Part shown: one piece after another, positions 1 through 6,107 of the stretch
Position numbering within the stretch: the stretch's first letter is position 1
Layout: every line of letters begins with the position of its first letter
DNA from: Elusimicrobiota bacterium
GTDB lineage: Bacteria; Elusimicrobiota; Endomicrobiia; CG1-02-37-114; JAHJSO01
Assembly (NCBI GenBank): GCA_018830385.1
Contig: JAHJSO010000248.1
Coordinates: 1 to 6,832, forward strand
Length of the DNA: 6,832 nt
Direction: 5' to 3'
The notes under the pieces: model-generated
What the model was told of the DNA's origin: nothing
What the model saw: only the letters and a program-made list of their open reading frames with translations
The model's database searches: none
Program-made: the position numbers and the translations under genes

Positions 1-692
1 CCGAGCATGGTATGTTCACTTTTTTTCTTTTGTCCCAGGTCACGCAGGGCATAGACCTCTTCCGCAATTGATTTGTCATTTGTTACGACGGCGCCCGCAT
101 CCCCGAGTGCCCCGAGGTTCTTCCCGGGATAAAAACTAAAACACCCTGCCCTGCCAATTGTCCCTGACTTTATCCAGTTTTTGTCTACAAGGCATTCGGC
201 TCCGTGCGACTGGCAAGCGTCTTCTATTATGTCAACCTTGTATTCGTTTGCAATCCCGAGCAGGCCCGCCATATTGCATGGCTGCCCGTAAAGATGAACG
301 GGGATTATCGCCTTTATCTTTTGCTTTTGCATGGCCTCACGGACTTTCTGCAAATCAATATTATACGTATTCTCTTCAACGTCAACAAACACAGGCCTTG
401 CGCCCGTATATGCGACTGCAAGGGCGGTTGATATGAAAGTGTTGGCAGGCACGATAACACTATCGCCGCTGCCTGCTGAAACGGCCCTGAGTGCAAGTTG
501 AAGCGCATCCGTCCCCGAGCTTATGCCGACGCAGTACTTCGTCCCGCAGTATTCCGCAAACTGTTTTTCAAAAGCGGCGACTTCACCCGAGAGGATAAAA
601 TGACTCTGCTGTATCGCCGTATCAATGGCTGAAACAATCTCGCCCCTTATGGCATTGTGTTGCCTGGACAAATCAACGAACGGTACTTTCAT
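1..692 (-). CDS. DegT/DnrJ/EryC1 family PLP-dependent sugar aminotransferase, C-terminal part missing (window edge)
   Basis: Reading down from the ATG at 692-690 gives 230 open codons with no stop, so the gene leaves the window. The family is usually about 360-390 residues, so roughly 60% is present. It begins MKVPFVDLSRQ, typical of the family. Seen motifs are SSGTDAL (residues 58-64, PLP phosphate binding), the Asp in IIEDACQSHGA (D158, pairs with the pyridine nitrogen) and SFYPGKNLGALGD (186-198), where K191 should be the Schiff-base lysine. All key N-terminal residues are intact. GGAAGG at 701-706 lies 8 bases before the ATG and supports this start. The family transfers an amino group from glutamate to a keto sugar nucleotide. 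The gene follows the oxidoreductase by 52 bases, presumably on the same transcript, so its substrate is probably the ketone that enzyme makes. The exact sugar and amination position cannot be read from the sequence. Confidence 0.95.
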   Translation of the reverse strand, partial: MKVPFVDLSRQHNAIRGEIVSAIDTAIQQSHFILSGEVAAFEKQFAEYCGTKYCVGISSGTDALQLALRAVSAGSGDSVIVPANTFISTALAVAYTGARPVFVDVEENTYNIDLQKVREAMQKQKIKAIIPVHLYGQPCNMAGLLGIANEYKVDIIEDACQSHGAECLVDKNWIKSGTIGRAGCFSFYPGKNLGALGDAGAVVTNDKSIAEEVYALRDLGQKKKSEHTML

Positions 693-744
693 AAATATGT
701 CCTTCCCTTCCTTTCCTGCGCCCTTTCTTCGGGTGCCTTTCCTT

Positions 745-1749
745 TTAACTTATCTTTATTATTTTGCCCCTGTTCTTTGCGGACTCCTCAGCTGCAGCAA
801 GCACTTTTACGACGTTCACGCCGTAAGTTATGTCACTTTTGGGTTTTTTGTTTTTCTCTACACTCTCAAGGAAATCGGCGCATTCAGTTTTCAACGGTTC
901 GGCTACCGGTAAGCGGGGGCTTATAATGTCCCCCGAGCGGTAGGTTAACTGGAACTCTCCGAATGTCTCAGGGTTTTTCACGACGCCCTCGTTGTAAATC
1001 TTTATCTTTTCAACCGGCTCAATGTCGTCGTAAACCGCCATCCGCTTGCTTCCTATGAGAACGGTCCTGCGGAGTTTGCACGGGGCAAGCCAGCTTATGT
1101 GCAGATGCGCGACGATGTTTTTGCTGAAGAACAACGTTATGTATGCCACCTCAAATATTTCTTTGCGTATGTACGATTTTCCGTGGCATGCTACCGCATG
1201 TGGAGTTTCGCCGAGCCAGTATATCATAATTGATGCATCGTGCGGGGCGAGGTCCCACACCACGCTGACGTCCGGCTGGAACAGTCCCAGGTTAACCCTG
1301 GAAGAATCAATGTAAAAGAGCCGGCCCAGCGTTTTTTTGTCAAGGAGTTCCTTCACCCGTATCACGGGCGGGCTGTAAAGGAAGGTATGGCTGACCGAGA
1401 CAATTTTTTTCTTTTTTTCGGAGATGTCCAGGAGTTTCTTCGCCTCTTCAACGGAGGTGCAGAGGGGTTTTTCAATTAGAACGTTTTTCCCCGCCTCCAG
1501 GAATTTTTTTGCAAGCGGGAAGTGGGTTGATACCGGCGTTGCGATGGCGACTGCGTCAATTGTATTGTCCGCCAGTATCTGGTCGTAATTTTTCGTCAAT
1601 TTTACGTAAGGATACTTTTCCCCTGCTTTCCTGAGGTTCTTGTCGTGCAGGTCACAGATGTATTTCAGATTACAGCCGGGCAACTCAAAGAAGTTCCTTG
1701 CCAGGTTCGGCCCCCAGTAGCCATAACCGATTATCGCAATGTTTATCAT
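745..1749 (-). CDS. Gfo/Idh/MocA family NAD(P)-dependent sugar oxidoreductase
   Basis: A complete 334-residue protein, normal for the family. The N-terminal Rossmann fold starts immediately with IAIIGYGYWGPNLAR (residues 4-18), the nucleotide-binding glycine motif. VAIATPVSTH (67-76) and IEKPL (92-96) follow; K94 in the EKP motif is the usual catalytic or substrate-binding lysine. In the C-terminal half, WDLAPHDASIM (165-175) carries the active-site Asp/His residues of the GFO_IDH_MocA fold. The start is fixed by GGAGG at 1754-1758, 4 bases before the ATG, and by the fold beginning at residue 3. It heads a likely two-gene unit with the aminotransferase and has its own promoter upstream. The family oxidises a ring hydroxyl of a sugar or nucleotide sugar. 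Next to a DegT aminotransferase and near a sugar acetyltransferase, 3-oxidation of a UDP- or dTDP-sugar is the best guess. The GYGYWGPN opening differs from classical WbpB/WlbA as I remember them, so I give no symbol. Confidence 0.93.
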   Translation of the reverse strand: MINIAIIGYGYWGPNLARNFFELPGCNLKYICDLHDKNLRKAGEKYPYVKLTKNYDQILADNTIDAVAIATPVSTHFPLAKKFLEAGKNVLIEKPLCTSVEEAKKLLDISEKKKKIVSVSHTFLYSPPVIRVKELLDKKTLGRLFYIDSSRVNLGLFQPDVSVVWDLAPHDASIMIYWLGETPHAVACHGKSYIRKEIFEVAYITLFFSKNIVAHLHISWLAPCKLRRTVLIGSKRMAVYDDIEPVEKIKIYNEGVVKNPETFGEFQLTYRSGDIISPRLPVAEPLKTECADFLESVEKNKKPKSDITYGVNVVKVLAAAEESAKNRGKIIKIS

Positions 1750-1765
1750 AATGCCTCCGTATCGT

Positions 1766-1854
1766 GTGTCATTGCGAGGAGCGTTAGCGACGAAGCAATC
1801 TCGTTATTAAAATAAGTAGATTGCCACGCTCCCTTCGGTCGCTCGCAATGACAC
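1766..1854. repeat. REP-like interspersed repeat with long imperfect inverted arms
   Basis: The left arm (1766-1801) and right arm (1818-1854) are inverted copies. The outer 13 bases GTGTCATTGCGAG (1766-1778) pair perfectly with 1842-1854, and the inner GCAATCT (1795-1801) pairs perfectly with 1818-1824. The middle is imperfect and the loop is about 16 bases. Elements starting GTCATTGCGAG and containing GCGACGAAGCAATCT are, from memory, dispersed in many copies through genomes of several environmental Gram-negative lineages. Here it lies in the predicted 5' leader of the oxidoreductase, so it would be transcribed as a large hairpin. It has no coding content and no transposase nearby. Confidence 0.85.
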
Positions 1855-1857
1855 TTT

Positions 1858-1888
1858 GATTGCCACGCCCTTCGGGCTCGCGATGACA
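1858..1888. repeat. Additional partial copy of the REP-like arm
   Basis: Immediately beside the main element, 1858-1888 repeats the right arm in the same orientation: GATTGCCACGC, then a CTTCGG-containing core, then CTCGCGATGACA, compared with CTCGCAATGACA in the first copy. It holds a short internal hairpin of GCCC (1867-1870) and GGGC (1874-1877) around TTC. Its end could pair with the left arm at 1768-1778 with one mismatch, competing with the first right arm. It may be the remnant of a second insertion or of a tandem duplication. Confidence 0.75.
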
Positions 1889-1930
1889 ATGTTTATATCC
1901 CTTTGTTTTCTGCGTTTGTATCAAGCGGTA

Positions 1931-1959
1931 ATTATACCATATTTAATGAAAATATTCAA
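1931..1959 (-). promoter_or_regulatory. Predicted sigma70-type promoter for the oxidoreductase-aminotransferase unit
   Basis: On the minus strand a TTGAAT (-35, plus-strand 1954-1959) is followed after exactly 17 bases by TATAAT (-10, plus-strand 1931-1936). The -10 is a perfect consensus match and is preceded by TGG, an extended -10. The surroundings are AT-rich. Transcription would begin near 1924 and leave a leader of about 175 bases before the oxidoreductase ATG at 1749. It sits between the end of one GT2 gene and the next gene, where a promoter is expected. The call comes from motif match only. Confidence 0.72.
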
Positions 1960-1992
1960 ATTTTCTGCGCTGCGTATATTTTTTGCGACGGT

Positions 1993-2670
1993 TTACGACA
2001 GGAGATACAGGATAATGTCAGCGGCGGCCTTGAGCACGACTGCGATCTTGTTGCCCGTGGCTCCGCCGCCCGTCCTCGGGAGGTGTTCAATGGATACCTC
2101 AACCGTTTTACCCCCGCCTTTCAGGACGCTTAAAAAAATCTCGGCATGTATAAAAGCGCCCCTGGATTTAAAACGGATGTTTTTAAGTATTTCCCTGCGG
2201 AAGAGGACTACGCTGTCAACGTCAAAAACCCGCTTCAGTCCCATGAAACTTATTACCATATTGTAAATCCAGGCATTCATCCGTCTTACGGCGTTGTCTT
2301 TTCTGGCAATTCTCCTGCCGATTATATAATCGTAATTGGCTGTCCAAGGGAGTAATTTGTGAATCTCCGCGGCGGGTATCTGCCCGTCCCCGGGTATAAA
2401 AAATACCCATTCCTTTGTGGGCCGGGAGACGACGTCCTTTAACGTCGGTCCGATGCCCATATTTTTATCATGACGGTATATACGTAGTCCGGGCTGATGA
2501 GCGGATAACTCCCGGAGAATTTTTGCGGTTGAGTCGGTGGAACCGTCGTCAATTACTACGACCTCGTAGTCGTCAGTCAGAGCGGACAGCACTTTAAAGC
2601 TGTCCCCCACGACCCTGGCGATGGCTCCTTCCTCATTGTAAGCCGGGATACTTATTGATATGGACTTCAT
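1993..2670 (-). CDS. Family 2 glycosyltransferase, DPM-synthase-like (soluble, no membrane anchor seen)
   Basis: From the ATG at 2670-2668 the protein has 225 residues and begins MKSISISIPAYNEEG, the standard first strand of a GT-A fold. The frame is also open back to an ATG at 2697, which adds MSRPDPITT. I prefer the inner start because those nine codons fall partly in what looks like a dispersed repeat, although neither start has a clear Shine-Dalgarno. Motifs (225 numbering) are VVVIDDGSTDST (38-49, nucleotide binding), PGDGQIP (93-99) at the DxD position with the GDGQ form common in DPM-synthase-like enzymes, FDVDSVVLFRREIL (149-162), and HLPRTGG (196-202). The last segment (about 207-225) is hydrophobic and could lie on the membrane. 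Relatives move a sugar from a nucleotide donor to polyprenyl phosphate or a glycan. It is the last gene before the promoter and repeat region. Donor and acceptor are unknown. Confidence 0.9.
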   Translation of the reverse strand: MKSISISIPAYNEEGAIARVVGDSFKVLSALTDDYEVVVIDDGSTDSTAKILRELSAHQPGLRIYRHDKNMGIGPTLKDVVSRPTKEWVFFIPGDGQIPAAEIHKLLPWTANYDYIIGRRIARKDNAVRRMNAWIYNMVISFMGLKRVFDVDSVVLFRREILKNIRFKSRGAFIHAEIFLSVLKGGGKTVEVSIEHLPRTGGGATGNKIAVVLKAAADIILYLLS

Positions 2671-2679
2671 AGTAGTGAT

Positions 2680-2703
2680 GGGGTCAGGTCTTGACATTTG
2701 ACA
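2680..2703. repeat. Possible dispersed short motif at the 5' end of the GT2 gene
   Basis: The plus strand reads ggggtcaggtcttgacat and continues with ttgaca. From memory, this motif recurs between genes in many uncultured bacterial genomes, sometimes near IS200-like or REP-associated transposases. Only one copy is present here, so repetition cannot be shown from this window. It covers the most upstream start codon (2697) of the GT2 gene and so bears on the choice of start. Confidence 0.4.
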
Positions 2704-2712
2704 AAATGCTAA

Positions 2713-3366
2713 TTATTTATTTCCCCTGTCCGGGTAAGGTCTGTCCGTAATGCCCTTATCGCACACGAGTTCCGAAACCTTTCCGCACACACGCGCCGGG
2801 TTTCCGTACGCGACCGAACCGGCGGGTATGTTCTTTGTCACAACGCTCCCTGCGCCGACCAGGCAGTTCTTTCCGATAACGACAAAAGGCAGAATAGTTG
2901 AATTCACTCCTATGCGGGCGCCCTTTTTTATTGTCGGCCCACGCATGCACTTCTTTGAAAAACTGCAGCCGGGGTGCGGGTCGTTTGCAATAGTTACTCC
3001 GGGCGCAAGGAACACGCCGTCCTCCAACGCCGTGTATTGCGCCACATAGACGTTTGAATGGACCTTAACGTTATTGCCTATCGTGCACCCGTAATCAATT
3101 ACCGAGTTATTCCAGATGTTAAAATTGTCGCCAATCTTATTTTCTTCCCGTATTACCGCGTTGTGGCCTGTTTCAAGGCCGTCACCTATTGTCGTATTGC
3201 CGTAAATCACCGCGCCTGAACGGACAATCGCTCCCCTGCCTATCCCGAGGCGCCCTGCAGATTTTTTTCTCGGGGAAGCCATACCGAGTATTGCTGTCCT
3301 GTGGATTTTGCACCCTTTACCGAGAGATACGTTTCCGTTTTTAACTGAAATTTTACTCTTTGACAT
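2713..3366 (-). CDS. Left-handed beta-helix (hexapeptide repeat) sugar N-acetyltransferase
   Basis: A complete 217-residue protein. From about residue 10 to 180 it shows repeated [LIV]-G-x-x-x-x hexapeptides, for example LGIGRGAIVRSGAVIYGNTT and IGDNFNIWNNSVI. The region NDPHPG (128-133) contains a candidate catalytic or substrate-contacting His131. The end, GAGSVVTKNIPAGSVAYGNPARV (171-193), is the acetyl-CoA-binding signature of the WbpD/FdtC/QdtC-type group, followed by a short C-terminal tail. A strong AGGAGG (3379-3384) lies 12 bases before the ATG, somewhat far but the only plausible ribosome site. The family forms trimers that acetylate an amino sugar nucleotide. Given the aminotransferase and oxidoreductase downstream, I infer it acetylates the amine those enzymes install. 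It is separated from them by a GT2 gene and a promoter. O-acetyl transfer remains possible. Confidence 0.9.
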   Translation of the reverse strand: MSKSKISVKNGNVSLGKGCKIHRTAILGMASPRKKSAGRLGIGRGAIVRSGAVIYGNTTIGDGLETGHNAVIREENKIGDNFNIWNNSVIDYGCTIGNNVKVHSNVYVAQYTALEDGVFLAPGVTIANDPHPGCSFSKKCMRGPTIKKGARIGVNSTILPFVVIGKNCLVGAGSVVTKNIPAGSVAYGNPARVCGKVSELVCDKGITDRPYPDRGNK

Positions 3367-3403
3367 TTTTCCGGGTAACCTCCTGCTGTCGTGCCTGCGT
3401 GCG

Positions 3404-4663
3404 TCATTTCAAAATTTTATCTTTTATACCCATCAGCCCGTAAACGGCGAAAAACATTATATATGGTTCAATGGGGAGACGGTACCTTGCGACTGAAGTG
3501 ATAACGTTGTGCATTACGGTGAAATACACGAACAGGACCGTAACCGGGAGATAGTCCAGCCGGTATTGTTTTGACTTTATAAAACCGAAGCACGCCATCG
3601 CCAGCCATACAAAATGAAACAGATACATTGCAATGCCGATTTTTTTTGACCTTTCTGCGACGAGCGACTGTCCCACGGGCTGGAACCAGAACCTGACAAA
3701 TTTTTTAACCGTAAGTTTCATAAAACCGGACGGGTTTTCTCTGATGTTCCTTATCCCTTCACGGAACATCTCCTTCTCACCGTCAACGGGATTTTTTATT
3801 TTTCCGAACCTTTCCCAAAAATAGGGATCCCTGTCGGTTATGGCGAGGCCGTCCCACGGGAGGTAAGTGCCTGCCCAGAACAGTTCTCCCGCGCTTGTAT
3901 TGACGAGGAGGAACCTGTCAAACGTACGGTAGTTCCGGAGCGTCCACGGGAGGACAGGCAGTAAACTTATAAGAATAAACAGCACTAATTCAACGGTCCG
4001 CTTCCGGAACGTTTCTTTGGCAGGCATCACAAGAAAGATTGCTGCTGCCAGAAAGAAAGGATAAAATATCGCCGTTGACCTGCACAGGTTTGATACACCT
4101 AACACAAAGCCGCCGCATAAGAGAATAAACCTGTCCCGGTACTTGAGGCCTGTGAGAATACAATACACCCAGACCGACATCAGAAAGATATAAAGCGTTT
4201 CAGTCCCGATTATGTGCGTATATACGACCAGCGGCGGATAAACCGCAAGCAGGAGTGCCGTTATGACAGGTATGTCCATGCCGAGGGCCGGAAGCATGGT
4301 GCCGTCGTGTCCTGCCGTATGACTCCCGTCCGTTTTTTTGGCGCCCAGAATTCCCCTTGATATTAAATAAAGTACAACTACGGTGGCTGAGCCGGCAACT
4401 GCCTGAAATATTTTTATGGACAAAAAATTATGTCCGAAGAGTAAATATAAAAAGGCAAGGATTATGGGATAGACGGGAGCCCTGATTGACGTCGGCGTGC
4501 CGTCCGCCTCAAGGAAGCCCCTGCCGTTCGCCAGGTTGTTCGCCACCGCGTCCCATGAGAGAGTGTCGTCCCAGTGGACGGGCCTCGGAGGCATGACGGC
4601 AAGGAATATTAGCCGGACAAAAAGGGACACCAGAAATATTTTCAATAAAAGGTTGTGTTTCAT
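3404..4663 (-). CDS. GT-C membrane glycosyltransferase, GT39/PMT-like
   Basis: A complete 419-residue integral membrane protein with about 10-11 hydrophobic spans (roughly 7-25, 62-78, 83-103, 130-150, 153-172, 178-196, 199-214, 224-240, 343-362, 371-388, 397-413). After span 1, the first external loop has WDDTLSWDAVANNL (31-44) and LEADGTPTSIRAPVYP (51-66), the acidic loop and substrate motif of this class. D32 and D33 are candidate catalytic acids. PWTLRNYRTF (239-248) and ARYRLPIEPYI (392-402) are also characteristic. Such enzymes take a sugar from polyprenyl phosphate and transfer it to a lipid, protein or glycan on the periplasmic face. A hydrophilic stretch at 107-130 looks like a lineage-specific loop. 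The start lies 5 bases after the radical SAM stop with only a weak GGGGC upstream, which suggests translational coupling. The GT2 neighbours could make its donor. Confidence 0.9.
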   Translation of the reverse strand: MKHNLLLKIFLVSLFVRLIFLAVMPPRPVHWDDTLSWDAVANNLANGRGFLEADGTPTSIRAPVYPIILAFLYLLFGHNFLSIKIFQAVAGSATVVVLYLISRGILGAKKTDGSHTAGHDGTMLPALGMDIPVITALLLAVYPPLVVYTHIIGTETLYIFLMSVWVYCILTGLKYRDRFILLCGGFVLGVSNLCRSTAIFYPFFLAAAIFLVMPAKETFRKRTVELVLFILISLLPVLPWTLRNYRTFDRFLLVNTSAGELFWAGTYLPWDGLAITDRDPYFWERFGKIKNPVDGEKEMFREGIRNIRENPSGFMKLTVKKFVRFWFQPVGQSLVAERSKKIGIAMYLFHFVWLAMACFGFIKSKQYRLDYLPVTVLFVYFTVMHNVITSVARYRLPIEPYIMFFAVYGLMGIKDKILK

Positions 4664-4668
4664 TCTTG

Positions 4669-6105
4669 TTATGCCCCGCCCGACTTTTTAAAAATTTTTA
4701 CCGATTTAATTAATTGCAAGTTGAACCTTATCATTTCGCCTGTTTTCATCCTGTACAATTTGAATACGTAGTTGTAAAGATAGATTACGGAGAAAATAGC
4801 GTCGTATATAAAGGTGAGCGGCAGTTTAATCAGAATCTTTATCAACGGGAACAGCCGGGGGAACCGCGCGGCTATCAAAAAAAATTTCTGCAGGTTGACG
4901 AGTTGCCTTATATTATCCTGCTTTATGACGCTCCGTTTCAGATAGAACTCGGGGATACTGTCAAGGTTAAAACCGTCCTCAACAAAACCGTTCCGGATTG
5001 CAAAATCCCCTGCCTCGGTCCCGGGGTATGGGGTAAAAATAGAACACCATGGATATGTTGATTTTATCTTCTGGTTGAGGGTTACCGTCTCATACGCCTC
5101 TTCAAGCGTTTCCCCCGGCAGGCCCACCATGTTGAATGTTTTAAATTCAATACCGTATTTGCGCAGCAGGTCGGCGGTATTGGTAATCTGGTGGTTTGTG
5201 ATATTTTTCTTTAGCACGTTTTGTCTTATTAATTCATTTCCGTGTTCAATGCCGAATGATACGGCAAAACAGGAACTCATTTTTAACTCCCTGACAATTT
5301 CTTCGGTTACCAGGTTCGCCCTCAGGTTGCAGTGGAACGGCAGGTTTATGCGTTTGCGGTATAACTCAAGAAACTTAAACAGCCAGGATGTGTTCAGAAT
5401 AAACGTGTCGTCATGAAAATGGACCCGTTCAAGCGGCCGGGTTCCCCTGTATTCTTCTATTTCGTTTACGACGTTCTCCGGGCTCCTGTACCTGACATAT
5501 TTCCCTTCCTGCAAAGTTGATGCCGCCCGGTTAAAACAGAAACTGCACTTATACGGGCAGCCCCTTGAGGCGATGAAGAAAGCCATTGTGCTTTTTCTGA
5601 AATAGGTATATCTGTCATAGTGCGAGCGGTCCGGGAACGGCAGGGTGTTAAGATCACCTACAAGAGGCCTTGTATTGTTTGCGATAATCCTGCCGTCTTC
5701 TTTTGTTGAAAGGTTTAATATCTTTTTTATTTCTTTGCGTCCGTCTATGGCGTCAAGCAGTTCCAACGTTGCGAGTTCCCCTTCACCCCTGCAGATTATA
5801 TCAACCTGCGGTTTTTCCAGTACAGGCGGATAAAATGTCGGGTGCGGGCCGCCGAAGACCGTCAATATATTTTTGAACCTCTCCTTTATCGATGCGGATA
5901 CGTTCAGCGTCCACCTGTGCGCCCCTGTGATGCAGTAAAAACCAACCACGTCGGGCGAGAAATTTTTAACCTCGTCAATAATTTTGCGGGTGTCGGGCTC
6001 AATGATTATCCTGGATTCGTGTCCCTTTGATTTCACGTAGGACGAAATCCACATCGGGCCCGCCAGGTCAACCCATATATTCTGGACAAAAATTATCCTT
6101 GCCAT
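4669..6105 (-). CDS. B12-binding-domain radical SAM protein (class B / BchE-like layout)
   Basis: A complete 478-residue protein. Residues 1-140 form a Rossmann-like cobalamin-binding domain: MARIIFVQN, then DVVGFYCITG (52-61), VFGGPHPTFYP (83-93) and ICRGEGE (104-110). The radical SAM core follows, with RGCPYKCSFCFN (181-192) giving C183, C187 and C190 for the 4Fe-4S cluster. Further core segments are FHDDTF (230-235), FGIEHGNE (284-291) and MVGLPGETLEEA (326-337). The last 70 residues are hydrophobic and basic (about 408-472), suggesting membrane contact. This layout covers methyltransferases, cyclases and oxidases acting on lipids, antibiotics and tetrapyrroles, so the reaction cannot be named. 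Placement between two glycosyltransferase genes, 2 bases after one stop and 5 before the next start, argues for action on the same glycan or its lipid carrier. The ribosome site is weak (AGGA 13 bases upstream), consistent with coupling to the upstream GT2. Confidence 0.92.
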   Translation of the reverse strand: MARIIFVQNIWVDLAGPMWISSYVKSKGHESRIIIEPDTRKIIDEVKNFSPDVVGFYCITGAHRWTLNVSASIKERFKNILTVFGGPHPTFYPPVLEKPQVDIICRGEGELATLELLDAIDGRKEIKKILNLSTKEDGRIIANNTRPLVGDLNTLPFPDRSHYDRYTYFRKSTMAFFIASRGCPYKCSFCFNRAASTLQEGKYVRYRSPENVVNEIEEYRGTRPLERVHFHDDTFILNTSWLFKFLELYRKRINLPFHCNLRANLVTEEIVRELKMSSCFAVSFGIEHGNELIRQNVLKKNITNHQITNTADLLRKYGIEFKTFNMVGLPGETLEEAYETVTLNQKIKSTYPWCSIFTPYPGTEAGDFAIRNGFVEDGFNLDSIPEFYLKRSVIKQDNIRQLVNLQKFFLIAARFPRLFPLIKILIKLPLTFIYDAIFSVIYLYNYVFKLYRMKTGEMIRFNLQLIKSVKIFKKSGGA

Positions 6106-6107
6106 TG

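Noticed and set aside
158..436. Plus-strand open frames opposite the aminotransferase, and similar ones across the window
   Set aside because: They lie antisense to well-supported minus-strand genes, have no recognisable family motifs and show low-quality composition; they are shadow frames.
745..1749. Assigning the symbols wbpB/wlbA, and wbpE and wbpD to its partners
   Set aside because: The context fits, but the oxidoreductase N-terminal motif differs from the classical proteins as I recall them and the sugar substrate cannot be determined from sequence alone.
1766..1888. CRISPR-like or tandem array
   Set aside because: The copies are inverted and only three arms, with no regular spacers; a REP-like element explains it better.
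1960..1992. Possible intrinsic terminator after the GT2 gene
   Set aside because: There are A/T-rich runs, but no GC-rich hairpin followed by a U-tract in the minus-strand sense.
1856..2266. Plus-strand open frame spanning the repeat, the promoter region and the end of the GT2 gene
   Set aside because: It translates REP-like repeat and antisense of a conserved GT2 gene, has no ribosome site and resembles no known family.
2691..2719. Plus-strand TTGACA followed after 17 bases by TATTTA as a promoter
   Set aside because: The -10 matches poorly (3 of 6), it points into antisense sequence with no plus-strand gene, and it falls in a probable dispersed motif.
4669..6105. Naming the radical SAM gene as a specific methyltransferase (for example hopanoid- or BchE-type)
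   Set aside because: Only the general B12-binding and Cx3Cx2C features are visible; no DxHxxG motif or diagnostic subfamily residues were found to justify a reaction.
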